Assembly: GCA_018365265.1 (NCBI GenBank)
Contig: JAGZKI010000006.1
Span: forward strand, 1-55,915
Origin: Streptococcus parasanguinis
Lineage (GTDB): Bacteria > Bacillota > Bacilli > Lactobacillales > Streptococcaceae
DNA: 55,915 nucleotides
Direction of reading: 5' to 3'
Part shown: positions 1 to 7,604 of the stretch, piece by piece
How positions within the stretch are numbered: the first letter of the stretch is position 1
Layout: each line of letters opens with the position of its first letter
Position numbers and translations under genes: made by a program
The notes under the pieces: model-generated
What the model saw: the letters and a program-made list of their open reading frames with translations, nothing else
Told to the model about the DNA's origin: nothing
Database searches by the model: none

Positions 1-71
1 AAGCTGATGAAATCAGCGTAGTAGAGCCCACTCAACCACTGCGTCTTGCTCGACAATCCAAAAACAATTGA
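1..71 (+). other. Window-edge fragment: possible 3' end of a CDS or dispersed repeat tail
   Basis: One plus-strand frame is open from the edge to a TGA at 69-71 (22 codons, ending in Arg-Gln-Ser-Lys-Asn-Asn). A hairpin with a T-rich tail begins directly after it, as at the end of a gene. The stretch is too short to assign. It could equally be the tail of a dispersed intergenic repeat, since nothing to the left is visible. No function is offered. Confidence 0.25.
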
Positions 72-103
72 GAGGCTAGGACTTTTGTCCCAGCCTCTTG
101 TTT
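72..103 (+). terminator. Intrinsic terminator of the element at the window edge
   Basis: An 11-bp stem (72-82 with 87-97, one mismatch) with a four-T loop is followed by a short T-rich tail. It would end plus-strand transcription entering from the left edge. Confidence 0.7.
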
Positions 104-114
104 CACATGAAACA
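99..114. other. parS: parS-like ParB binding site
   Basis: TGTTTCACATGAAACA matches the Firmicute parS consensus TGTTTCACGTGAAACA at 15 of 16 positions; the only change is CACATG for CACGTG in the centre. It is intergenic, about 40 kb left of oriC. ParB is encoded in this window (39222-39983). Confidence 0.7.
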
Positions 115-144
115 AAAAACTCCCAACACATTCTGTTGGGAGTT
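112..144 (-). terminator. Terminator of the yhgE-like gene
   Basis: A perfect 11-bp stem (118-128 with 134-144) with a 5-nt loop is followed, in the minus direction, by a run of six T. It lies 8 bp beyond the stop codon of the minus-strand gene. Confidence 0.85.
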
Positions 145-152
145 CCCGAAGA

Positions 153-2948
153 TTAGTCCTCTTCATATTTTTTTGGATTATAGAACCACATTCCTAGCCC
201 TGCAAAAAGAACAATAGTCATCAGAAGGAAGGCCACTTGATTTCCAATTTCTCCTGTCATCGAAATCGTTTGACGAAGACCAGAAACGGTATAACTCATT
301 GGCAAGAATGGATGAATGGCTTGGAAAAAGCCATTTGTCAAAGCCAGAGGATAGGTTCCTGCACTAGAAGCCAATTGCAAGAGCAAGAGGATCAAGGAAA
401 GGAAAGCACCGATCTTTCTTTGCCATGTTGTCAAAGCAGTCACGATAGACATGAAGGCCACACTACCAATCACACAAAGGAAGAGAGTAGCCATCTCATG
501 ATTAGCTGATAAACCAATTAAGTGAACGGCACCATAGACCAAGACTCCTGCAATCACCGCAATCGTTCCGTTGACCTCAAAGCGAGATTTAAACCATGCC
601 CAGCGACTTTCAGGATGACGACCGGATGGTAATTTTGCAAAGATCATATTGGTTGACAAGGCACAAACAAAGAGTGCTACAGAGATCATATAAGGAGCCA
701 TTCCGACACCATTCACCGGGACATTGTCACGGTCTGTTTTAGACAAAGTGACAGGATCTGCTAAGGTTTTAGCGTTTTCTTTTTCAGTTGTAGCCACATT
801 CAATTGTCCCTTAGCATCGTTTAATCCTTGACTCAAAGTTTGGCTTCCTGTTGCTAATTCACCTAAACCATTTGTCAATGTTTGGCCACCTGCTGCTAAT
901 TTGCTGGACCCATCTGAGATTTGATTTGCACCGTCGGCTAGTTTATCAGCTCCGGTAACTAGTTGACCTGATTTTTCTGTCAACTGATTGACACCAGTGA
1001 CAAGTTTATTGACACCACCTGCCAACTCTGGAGTCTTGCTGTTCAATTGTCCTACACCGTCAGCTAATTTTCCAGCACCAGCAACCAATTCACCCGACTT
1101 ACCTGTTAATTGGGTCGCTCCTGAAGCCAGTTGATTCATGCCTGATGTCAAGGCAGGCATCTTCCCATTTAACTCACCTAGACCAGAAGCCAATTGATTG
1201 CTTCCTGCAAGTAATTCTGATGATTTACTATCTAGTTGACCAACACCTGCTGCTAACTGACTAGCCCCATTTGTTAAAGTACTGCTATTCGTCTGAAGTT
1301 GGGTTGCTCCATTAGCGATTTTATCGACACCAGCTGTATAAGCGCTGATCCCTTGACTGATGGTTTGACTAGCTGGCAACAATTGTCCACTAACTGCGGA
1401 TTGGATCTTAGACAAGCCACTTGACAAGTCTGTCAAGGTAGAAGAAGCTGTCGGTAAAACTTGATTGGCTGCCGTTTGCAGTTGTGTCAAGCTATTTCCT
1501 GTATTCAAACTACCTTGGATCGTTTGAATCGTTGTCAAGATCCCTTGAGCCGCCGTTTCACTCGAGCTTGGGCTCGATGAGATTGCCGCATTGATTTCCG
1601 CTTGTTGGTCAGCTGTCATTGCTTGATAGGCTGCTGTCCCTTGCACACTTGCAAGGGCATTTGCACGATCCGCTTGGGCTGAAGCAAGGATTGATTGAGC
1701 TGAATTCGCAATACTCGTCAATCCAGACGAAAGTTGACTGGTATCTACCGTAGCATTTTGAATCGCTGCATTTAATTGGTTTAAACCTGCTGCCAATTGA
1801 TCAATCTGAGCGGATTGACTTGTAGAAGCTTGTAGCTGGCTTGATAATGTTTGAATACCTGATTCTAATTGTGAAACCCCATTTCGAAGGGTAGCAGATT
1901 GACTACTTAATTGACCCGCTCCCTCTGATAAAGTAGCGACTCCATTTGTATAGGTTGCTAAACCATTTGAAAAGTTAGATAGGCCTGAATTCAATTGACG
2001 CACGCCATTGGTATAATTCCCAAGACCATCATTGAGGGTCCCCATACCGCTGGTTAATTGACCAACTCCTGAAGCCAACTGAGGGGTTTGACTCGCCATT
2101 TGATTGAGAGCATTTCCTAATCGATCCACTCCGGTAGCATAAGCCATCAAGCCTGTATTAAAAGTACCAAACCCATTATTTAATTGATTGACGCCAGATA
2201 CCAAGTTTGGAAGTTGACCAGCCATTTGATTGAGACCATTTCCTAATTGACCAACACCATCTGTATAAGCCGCTAGACCTGTACGAAGAGTAGTTGCACC
2301 ATCTGAAAATGCTAAGCTTGAACGAGCCAATGTATTCAAATTAGTAGATAGTGTTTGACCACCATCTTCCAATTTACTTGCACCATCTGCTAATTTAGCA
2401 CTTCCATCTGCCGCTGTCCCCATACCAGTTTTAAGCGATCCCATTTTGGAAAATAAAGCTGTTGTATACGTATTGGTCACTTTTTCAGCCACTGACTGCT
2501 TCATTTTTGTCATCGCAGTGTCGCTCATTTTCCCTGCGATAAAACTATGACCACTGGACGTTTGGTAATCAATGGTCATCTGTTCCGGATGATTGGTTAA
2601 GATGGAGCTAGCTTTTTTTGAAAGATCCTCAGGCAGGGTTACAATCATATAATAATCGCCATTTTTGAGACCATCTTTCGCAGCTTTCTCATCTACAAAA
2701 TGAAAATCAAGTGAGTCATTGTCCTTCAAATTGGACACCATGTCTTTCCCGATTTCCATTTTTTGTCCATTATATGTAGCAGATTGATCCTTATTGACAA
2801 CCGCTACAGGAAGATCCGAAACTTGGCTATATGGATCCCACATGGAAGATAGAAAAATAATATTATAAAGAGCTGGAATCAAAGCAACTCCAATCATGAC
2901 AATGATAAATGTTGGCTTTTTAAGAATAGCCTTCCATTCTTTCATCAT
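153..2948 (-). CDS. YhgE/Pip family membrane protein
   Basis: This encodes a 931-residue integral membrane protein of the YhgE/Pip family, named after the Lactococcus phage infection protein and distantly related to EsaA of type VII secretion. The N-terminus has one membrane helix (about residues 12-33) followed by the family signature around SMWDPY and LPVAVVN. A long extracellular middle part is built of many degenerate repeats of the type L-x2-G-x3-L-x-G. The last ~190 residues carry five to six membrane helices with the conserved MAPYM element. The start is placed at the ATG at 2948 because AAGGAGA stands just upstream; a longer open frame reaches 3161 but would overlap the divergent regulator. 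It is probably controlled by the neighbouring TetR protein through two sites at 2966-3058. Its cellular role is not established from sequence; the family assignment is firm. Confidence 0.9.
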   Translation of the reverse strand: MMKEWKAILKKPTFIIVMIGVALIPALYNIIFLSSMWDPYSQVSDLPVAVVNKDQSATYNGQKMEIGKDMVSNLKDNDSLDFHFVDEKAAKDGLKNGDYYMIVTLPEDLSKKASSILTNHPEQMTIDYQTSSGHSFIAGKMSDTAMTKMKQSVAEKVTNTYTTALFSKMGSLKTGMGTAADGSAKLADGASKLEDGGQTLSTNLNTLARSSLAFSDGATTLRTGLAAYTDGVGQLGNGLNQMAGQLPNLVSGVNQLNNGFGTFNTGLMAYATGVDRLGNALNQMASQTPQLASGVGQLTSGMGTLNDGLGNYTNGVRQLNSGLSNFSNGLATYTNGVATLSEGAGQLSSQSATLRNGVSQLESGIQTLSSQLQASTSQSAQIDQLAAGLNQLNAAIQNATVDTSQLSSGLTSIANSAQSILASAQADRANALASVQGTAAYQAMTADQQAEINAAISSSPSSSETAAQGILTTIQTIQGSLNTGNSLTQLQTAANQVLPTASSTLTDLSSGLSKIQSAVSGQLLPASQTISQGISAYTAGVDKIANGATQLQTNSSTLTNGASQLAAGVGQLDSKSSELLAGSNQLASGLGELNGKMPALTSGMNQLASGATQLTGKSGELVAGAGKLADGVGQLNSKTPELAGGVNKLVTGVNQLTEKSGQLVTGADKLADGANQISDGSSKLAAGGQTLTNGLGELATGSQTLSQGLNDAKGQLNVATTEKENAKTLADPVTLSKTDRDNVPVNGVGMAPYMISVALFVCALSTNMIFAKLPSGRHPESRWAWFKSRFEVNGTIAVIAGVLVYGAVHLIGLSANHEMATLFLCVIGSVAFMSIVTALTTWQRKIGAFLSLILLLLQLASSAGTYPLALTNGFFQAIHPFLPMSYTVSGLRQTISMTGEIGNQVAFLLMTIVLFAGLGMWFYNPKKYEED

Positions 2949-2965
2949 ATTTTTTGTCTCCTTTT

Positions 2966-2982
2966 TATACACATTGTCTAAA
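2966..2982. promoter_or_regulatory. Putative TetR operator, left copy
   Basis: TATACACATTGTCTAAA here is the reverse complement, with one mismatch, of the site at 3042-3058. It lies just upstream of the ribosome binding site of the yhgE-like gene. The core ACACATTGTCT is itself an imperfect palindrome, as expected for a TetR dimer. Assignment to the adjacent regulator is inference from position. Confidence 0.6.
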
Positions 2983-3041
2983 TTTCTGATATAATAGATT
3001 ATACAGTTTCTAGAAATTTTCACAAGTAGGAAATCTTTATT

Positions 3042-3058
3042 TTTAGACACTGTGTATA
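3042..3058. promoter_or_regulatory. Putative TetR operator, right copy
   Basis: TTTAGACACTGTGTATA mirrors the site at 2966-2982 and is 24 bp upstream of the tetR-like start. The two copies bracket the divergent promoter region, so a bound regulator could repress both genes. Confidence 0.6.
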
Positions 3059-3082
3059 TTTTTGTGCAAAAAGGATTAACAG

Positions 3083-3616
3083 ATGACTGAGAGCAATAAA
3101 CGATTAAAAACAAAACGAAATATCGAGGAGGCGATGGTTCGACTACTCGAAAAGGAATCATTCGACCAAATCACAACGGTTGAGTTAGCACAAGAATCCG
3201 GCATTAGTCGCTCTAGCTTTTATACCCACTATCGAGACAAGTATGATATGATCGAGCGCTACCAACAAGCACTCTTTCACAAGCTTGAATATATCTTTGA
3301 TAAACACCAAGATGACAAGCGCCAAGCGATTACAGAAGTGTTCGAATTTCTAACCAAGGAGCCACTCTTTGCGGTTCTTCTGACAGAGAATGGAACCAAA
3401 GAGATCCAAACCTTCTTACGACATAAATTACAGATTCTTCTGGTTGATAGTTTGCAAGAGCGCTATAGTCATAAATCATTAACAGATATTGAAAGAGTCT
3501 ACAGTTCTGTCTATCTGACCAATGCCTTCTTCGGAGTCTGTCAGATGTGGGTTTCGCGCGGAAAAAAAGAAAGCCCTCAACAAATGGCTGAATTTTTAAT
3601 GAAAATGTTACGGTAA
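3083..3616 (+). CDS. TetR/AcrR family transcriptional regulator
   Basis: This encodes a 177-residue DNA-binding regulator. The N-terminal helix-turn-helix lies at about residues 28-50 (TVELAQESGISRSSFYTHYR), the classical TetR_N pattern ending in the Y-x-H-F/Y-R element. The C-terminal two thirds is helical and probably holds the ligand and dimer surface. The start is ATG 3083 with AAAGGA upstream. It is divergent from the yhgE-like gene, and paired inverted sites lie between them, which suggests local repressor control of the membrane protein and of itself. A strong terminator follows. The ligand is unknown. Confidence 0.88.
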   Translation: MTESNKRLKTKRNIEEAMVRLLEKESFDQITTVELAQESGISRSSFYTHYRDKYDMIERYQQALFHKLEYIFDKHQDDKRQAITEVFEFLTKEPLFAVLLTENGTKEIQTFLRHKLQILLVDSLQERYSHKSLTDIERVYSSVYLTNAFFGVCQMWVSRGKKESPQQMAEFLMKMLR

Positions 3617-3622
3617 CAGTCT

Positions 3623-3654
3623 CTCCTGATCGATCTAGATCAGGAGTTTTTTTA
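3623..3654 (+). terminator. Terminator of the tetR-like gene
   Basis: A perfect 9-bp stem (3623-3631 with 3638-3646) is followed directly by eight T. It is located 6 bp after the stop codon. Confidence 0.92.
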
Positions 3655-3715
3655 TTAGCAGGTTTAGGTTTTAAGAAAACAAAAAGGAGAGCAAACCCAG
3701 AAATCAACCCTTTAA

Positions 3716-3749
3716 GACAAAACAAAAAGCCCACTGTAATAGGCTTTCT
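3716..3749 (-). terminator. Terminator of rpsD
   Basis: On the minus strand the AAAGCC/GGCTTT hairpin (3742-3747 with 3726-3731) is followed by a T-rich stretch. It lies about 20 bp after the rpsD stop. Confidence 0.8.
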
Positions 3750-3767
3750 GCAAAGTATATCTTAAAA

Positions 3768-4379
3768 TTAAAGCATTTTGTTGTAGAATTCAACGACAAG
3801 TGCTTCGTTGATTTCTGGGTTGATTTCATCGCGTTCTGGAAGGCGAGTCAATGAACCTTCAAGTTTGTCAGCATCGAATGATACGAATGCTGGACGTCCA
3901 ACTGTAGCTTCAACAGCTTCAAGGATAGCTGGAACCTTAGCTGATTTTTCGCGAACTGAGATCACTTGACCTGGAGTTACGCGGTATGAAGGGATATCAA
4001 CGCGTTTTCCGTCAACAAGGATGTGACCGTGGTTAACGAATTGACGAGCTTGACGACGAGTAGTCGCAAGTCCAAGACGGTAAACAACGTTATCCAAACG
4101 ACGTTCCAAAAGAAGCATGAAGTTGAAACCGACAGTTCCTTCTTTAACTTTAGTAGCTTGTACGAACAAGTTACGGAATTGTTTTTCACCAAGTCCGTAA
4201 GAGAAACGAAGTTTTTGTTTTTCAGCTAATTGCAAACCGTATTCTGACAATTTTGAACGGTTGTTTGGTCCGTGTTGACCTGGTACGTAGTTACGACGTG
4301 CCAATTCTTTACCTGTACCTGTAAGTGACAAGCCAAGACGGCGAGATTGTTTCCAAGATGGTCCTGTATAACGTGACAT
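3768..4379 (-). CDS. rpsD: 30S ribosomal protein S4
   Basis: This encodes the 203-residue ribosomal protein S4, a primary 16S rRNA binder that starts assembly of the small-subunit body. The N-terminus MSRYTGPSWKQSRRLGLSL and the S4 RNA-binding domain at about residues 93-155 (RRLDNVVYRLGLA, then VNHGHILVDGKRVD) are clear, and length is normal. The ATG at 4379 is preceded by AGGAGG. It has its own sigma-A promoter (4540-4568) and a ~150-nt leader with a strong hairpin, consistent with the autogenous control known for Firmicute rpsD. The thiXYZ operon upstream has no visible terminator, so some readthrough into rpsD is possible. Confidence 0.98.
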   Translation of the reverse strand: MSRYTGPSWKQSRRLGLSLTGTGKELARRNYVPGQHGPNNRSKLSEYGLQLAEKQKLRFSYGLGEKQFRNLFVQATKVKEGTVGFNFMLLLERRLDNVVYRLGLATTRRQARQFVNHGHILVDGKRVDIPSYRVTPGQVISVREKSAKVPAILEAVEATVGRPAFVSFDADKLEGSLTRLPERDEINPEINEALVVEFYNKML

Positions 4380-4533
4380 TTGAAATGTCCTCCTATAAAA
4401 ATAATTTTTGTAGGAAATAACGTTTTAGACAAACCTGATTCGTTCAGAAAGCCTTCGCCCAAACAGCAAAGGTTACTTTTCTAGCTGACTTCCTGTTGAC
4501 GAGCTTCATTTTGTCCTGCTGTCATTTCGCACA
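4380..4533 (-). promoter_or_regulatory. rpsD 5' leader, possible S4 autoregulatory element
   Basis: The predicted transcript leader is about 154 nt. It contains a 7-bp stem pairing 4466-4472 with 4452-4458 (one G-U pair). Firmicute rpsD genes are known to be repressed by S4 binding to their leader; that this structure is the binding site is inference. Confidence 0.45.
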
Positions 4534-4539
4534 AACTCT

Positions 4540-4568
4540 ATTTTATCACAGAATAGAAACTTTGTAAA
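4540..4568 (-). promoter_or_regulatory. rpsD promoter
   Basis: On the minus strand TTTACA (4563-4568) and TAAAAT (4540-4545) are separated by 17 bp, a good sigma-A promoter. It begins only 16 bp beyond the thiZ stop codon. Confidence 0.75.
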
Positions 4569-4584
4569 GTCCTTCAAAACAATT

Positions 4585-5316
4585 TCAATGAAATTCAGCT
4601 AATAATTCTATGATTCGTTTTTTATATTGCAATTGTTGCCAGTCCCTATCCGTTGCTGGATCCCATTTTAAAGGAAGATCTGCAATAATTTCACCGGGAT
4701 TATGATTCAAAATATAGACCCGGTCACTCAATGTCAAAGCTTCTTCGATACTATGAGTGATCACCAGAGTGGTTAGGCCAAGACGTTCCTTACTGTCTAG
4801 ATACCAGTGATAAAGATCCTGCCTTGTCAATTCATCTAAGGCACTAAAAGCTTCATCTAATAGGAAGACAGAATGACCCAGAAGATAGGTTCTCAATAGC
4901 GCCACCCGTTGCCGCATCCCCCCACTCAGCGCATTGGGATAAAGGTTGGCGATACTTCCTAATTTAAATTCATCTAACAATTTTAGAGCTGTAGATGTCG
5001 CCTCTTCCTTAGGAATCTTTTTTAATTGAAGGGGAAGAATAATATTTCCCAATACTGTCTTATGTTCTAACAACAGATCCTTTTGTAGCATATAGCTGAC
5101 TTTTCCAAAGGAGATCGGGGCATCATCTACTTCTATAGCGCCCTTTTGTAAGGGAAAGATCCCAGCAATTAAATTAAACAAGGTTGATTTCCCTACCCCA
5201 CTCGGACCTAGAATAGAGACGATTTCTCCTTTTTGCACTTCTAGTGATACATTGTTTAAAACTGCTTTATCTCCAAAAGAGAAACTTACATCTTTTACGG
5301 TTAAAATATCAGTCAC
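4585..5316 (-). CDS. thiZ: ABC transporter ATPase for thiamin precursor (ThiZ-like)
   Basis: This encodes the 243-residue ATPase of an importer in the nitrate/taurine/HMP class. Motifs visible are Walker A at 37-45 (GPSGVGKST), Q-loop Gln78, signature LSGGMRQR at 130-137, and Walker B ending in Asp154-Glu155. It overlaps thiY by 8 bp, implying translational coupling. The operon is thiX-thiY-thiZ behind a TPP riboswitch, which points to uptake of the thiamin pyrimidine precursor HMP or a derivative (formylaminopyrimidine) rather than taurine or nitrate. No terminator is visible between its stop and the rpsD promoter. Confidence 0.88.
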   Translation of the reverse strand: MTDILTVKDVSFSFGDKAVLNNVSLEVQKGEIVSILGPSGVGKSTLFNLIAGIFPLQKGAIEVDDAPISFGKVSYMLQKDLLLEHKTVLGNIILPLQLKKIPKEEATSTALKLLDEFKLGSIANLYPNALSGGMRQRVALLRTYLLGHSVFLLDEAFSALDELTRQDLYHWYLDSKERLGLTTLVITHSIEEALTLSDRVYILNHNPGEIIADLPLKWDPATDRDWQQLQYKKRIIELLAEFH

Positions 5317-6304
5317 CTACCAATTCATTTGTAAAACCTTTGTCTTCTAAGTCATTTGAAACCAATCCTTGCTCTTTTGCCCAAGCATAAAAAGCATTCC
5401 AACGCTTGGAGTCAAACTGCCCCCATTTATCCTTGTCTGAAGCATATTGACTGGAAAGATATTTTTGAGAAGCTAGTACAAAATCACGCTGGTTAGCCAA
5501 AGCAGGGGCCTGTTTAATCAAGATATCTGCTGCTTCTTCTGGATGCTCTATAGCATATTGGTAGCCTTTTTTCACCGCTTGAATGAATTTCTTTGCTTCC
5601 TCTTTATGAGACTTCAAATAGTCATTGTTAGCAATAATAACAGGCGAATAGTAGTCAAATGCAGGAACAAAATCTTTCATATAGAAGAAATTGGTCTTCA
5701 TTCCCTTTTGCTCAGCCAAAATTCCATCCCAACCGTGATAAATCCAAGCAGCATCAAAGACCTTATTTTCAATCGGAGTAATGGAATTTGAATCACTATT
5801 TGGAACCAATTTTACTTGATTAAAATCAGCCCCCTCTTTTTTCATCATCGATTTGATCATTTCCAACTCAATCGGATCATTCCAGGTACCATACTTCTTA
5901 CCAACCAAATCTTTTGGACTTGTGATCGCTGCATCTTTTCTTGAAATAATCCCTGACGTATTGTGTTCGACGATAGCTGCAACAGCGGTAATCCCCGCAC
6001 CTTTATCCAATTTCTTGGCCATAGAATCTTGGAAATAAATACCAAATGGAGCTTTCCCATTAATAATCAAATCAGAACTACTGTCTTCCGGCGGAAGTTT
6101 TATATCTACATCCAGTCCTGCATCTTTAAAATACCCTTTTTCCTTTGCTACATAGAGACCCGTATGATTGGTATTCGGGGTCCAATCTAGAATAAAATCA
6201 ATCTTTTTTAAACCACTTGACGATTGCTTGACAGAATTTTGACAAGCACTCAAGAAAACAAATCCCAATATTATTGAGAAAAATAAACCTATTGACTTTT
6301 TCAT
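5309..6304 (-). CDS. thiY: Thiamin-precursor binding lipoprotein (ThiY, NMT1/THI5-like)
   Basis: This encodes a 331-residue extracellular solute-binding lipoprotein. The signal peptide ends in the lipobox LSAC with Cys21 as the lipidated residue. The mature part starts with the NMT1/THI5-like signature IDFILDWTPNTNHTGLYVA, typical of pyrimidine (HMP-type) binding proteins that resemble the THI5 thiamin enzymes. It is preceded by an AGAGGT ribosome site at a spacing of about 5 nt. It lies between the permease and the ATPase of the same operon, 57 bp after thiX. The substrate assignment comes from the family and the upstream TPP riboswitch and is not proven here. Confidence 0.88.
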   Translation of the reverse strand: MKKSIGLFFSIILGFVFLSACQNSVKQSSSGLKKIDFILDWTPNTNHTGLYVAKEKGYFKDAGLDVDIKLPPEDSSSDLIINGKAPFGIYFQDSMAKKLDKGAGITAVAAIVEHNTSGIISRKDAAITSPKDLVGKKYGTWNDPIELEMIKSMMKKEGADFNQVKLVPNSDSNSITPIENKVFDAAWIYHGWDGILAEQKGMKTNFFYMKDFVPAFDYYSPVIIANNDYLKSHKEEAKKFIQAVKKGYQYAIEHPEEAADILIKQAPALANQRDFVLASQKYLSSQYASDKDKWGQFDSKRWNAFYAWAKEQGLVSNDLEDKGFTNELVGD

Positions 6305-6361
6305 TAGCTATACCTCTTTTACATTTTTGTCAATTTAATTTTTACACCATTTACAAGTTTG

Positions 6362-7120
6362 TCAATCCTTTTTCCATTTTAGAATGGTTCGTTCTAATTG
6401 GTCAACGAGAAACATACCGAGTAAACTAATAGCAGAAATCAATACAATGATCGCAAACATCGTATCATACTGAAATAACTTCTTCGATTGGATCATATAG
6501 ACCCCCAATCCATCAAAACCTCCTAACCATTCTGAAACTACCGTACTGATAAAAGCATAGGAAACGCTCACACGTAAACCTGCGAAAAAATAAGGAAGCG
6601 CTGCAGGAATTTTATAATGGACTAAGGTCTGAAAGCGATTGGCTTGCATAATCTGAAACAATCTCAGAATATCTTGATCGCAATGCCGAAAACCATCTAA
6701 CAGACTGACTACGATGGGAAATACCACCGTAATAATGATCAAAACCAGTTTTGGAAGCATACCATAACCAAACCAAAGAACCAGGATAGGGGCCAAGGCA
6801 ATCGTCGGAATGGTTTGAATCACAACCATAAAAGGATAGACCAGATCATTCACCCATTGAAAACTATCCATGAGAATCGCAAAGCCAGCAGCAAGAAGAA
6901 CGCCTATAACAAGTCCGATCAAGGCCACTTGAAGGGTAGACAAACTGTGATGAATCAGGAGAGCTCGATCTCGTACAAAGGCATTCCCAATTTCAAGTGG
7001 CGTTGGTAATACAAATTTGGGGAGGGTATTTAAAAATCCTGCTAGCTGCCATAAGACAAGAAGGCTGCTAAAACCTGCAAATCCTATCAACTGTTTTGAA
7101 TATCTTTTTACAAGAGACAT
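6362..7120 (-). CDS. thiX: ABC transporter permease for thiamin precursor (ThiX-like)
   Basis: This encodes a 252-residue permease of the binding-protein-dependent type with about six membrane helices. The ATPase-coupling EAA-like loop is visible around residues 160-190 (MQANRFQTLVHYKIPAALPY). The start is set at the ATG at 7120 (MSLVKRYS) because AAGGAGG stands 5 nt upstream; the longer open frame from 7138 would begin on the ribosome site itself. It is the first gene of the riboswitch-controlled operon, with the attenuator 22 bp upstream. Confidence 0.88.
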   Translation of the reverse strand: MSLVKRYSKQLIGFAGFSSLLVLWQLAGFLNTLPKFVLPTPLEIGNAFVRDRALLIHHSLSTLQVALIGLVIGVLLAAGFAILMDSFQWVNDLVYPFMVVIQTIPTIALAPILVLWFGYGMLPKLVLIIITVVFPIVVSLLDGFRHCDQDILRLFQIMQANRFQTLVHYKIPAALPYFFAGLRVSVSYAFISTVVSEWLGGFDGLGVYMIQSKKLFQYDTMFAIIVLISAISLLGMFLVDQLERTILKWKKD

Positions 7121-7142
7121 CGTAACCTCCTTTCTCACAAAT

Positions 7143-7168
7143 AAAAAACGCCTCCAAAATAGGAGACG
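7143..7168 (-). terminator. Riboswitch attenuator terminator
   Basis: On the minus strand a 7-bp stem (7162-7168 with 7149-7155) is followed by six T. It sits between the TPP aptamer and thiX and is expected to form when the aptamer is TPP-bound. Confidence 0.88.
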
Positions 7169-7194
7169 GATTGCACAAGGTCACTCATAACGAA

Positions 7195-7294
7195 AAATAC
7201 ATTTCATTTGTTTCCTACGCTGGCATTACCCAGATCAGGTGCGGTCGAAGCTTACACTTCCTCTCAGACTGTACACAGACTCCCATATGTATTT
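7195..7294 (-). ncRNA. TPP riboswitch (THI element)
   Basis: Read on the minus strand, the region shows the conserved THI-box elements in order: CTGAGAGG, then ACCTGATCTGGGTAATGCC and GCGTAGGAAA. A closing P1 helix can be drawn between 7287-7294 and 7195-7202. It precedes an intrinsic terminator and the thiXYZ genes, so TPP binding should stop transcription of the transporter. A TATAAT -10 element lies at 7295-7300, just upstream of the aptamer. Confidence 0.95.
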
Positions 7295-7300
7295 ATTATA
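7295..7300 (-). promoter_or_regulatory. -10 element of the thi operon
   Basis: TATAAT is read on the minus strand and would start transcription at the first bases of the aptamer. No good -35 is seen at the right distance. Confidence 0.55.
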
Positions 7301-7330
7301 ATAACTGTTTTAGACGATAAAAGCAAGGAA

Positions 7331-7603
7331 TTAATCCAAATAACGAATTAAATTCTTCTCTGTTAAAATATCTGAATAGGTGTAAGACTCCACGTATGTA
7401 TTGGCTGGTTCACCTGGTAAGCTGTTGTCGTTCGTATACTCGATAATAAATAAAGAAGGATAGACCTCAATCAAGCGTCCAAATTTATTTTTTTGACGTT
7501 TCCGTCCATTTTCAAGCGTCATTTCAACCACTTGTCCTTCATGGGCCTTGATCTCTTCTTTAATTTTTTTCATTTTTGCAACATCTGTAAATGCATCACT
7601 CAT
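7331..7603 (-). CDS. veg: Veg family protein
   Basis: This encodes a 90-residue Veg protein. The conserved core HEGQVVEMTLENGRKR and the following short beta-rich segment (RLIEVYPSLFIIEY) match the family known in Bacillus, where Veg stimulates biofilm matrix expression. Biochemical function is not settled. Its ATG is at 7603, one base after the dnaB stop, with AGAGAGGATC as ribosome site inside the dnaB end, so it is read as part of the gdpP-rplI-dnaB transcript. No clear terminator is seen after it. Confidence 0.85.
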   Translation of the reverse strand: MSDAFTDVAKMKKIKEEIKAHEGQVVEMTLENGRKRQKNKFGRLIEVYPSLFIIEYTNDNSLPGEPANTYVESYTYSDILTEKNLIRYLD

Positions 7604-7604
7604 C

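Noticed and set aside
2949..3161. Extension of the yhgE-like frame by 71 residues
   Set aside because: It has no ribosome site, covers the promoter and operator region and overlaps the divergent tetR gene; AAGGAGA is placed for the ATG at 2948.
3330..3734. Minus-strand 134-residue frame over the tetR-like gene
   Set aside because: Antisense shadow that spans a terminator; no ribosome site and no recognisable family.
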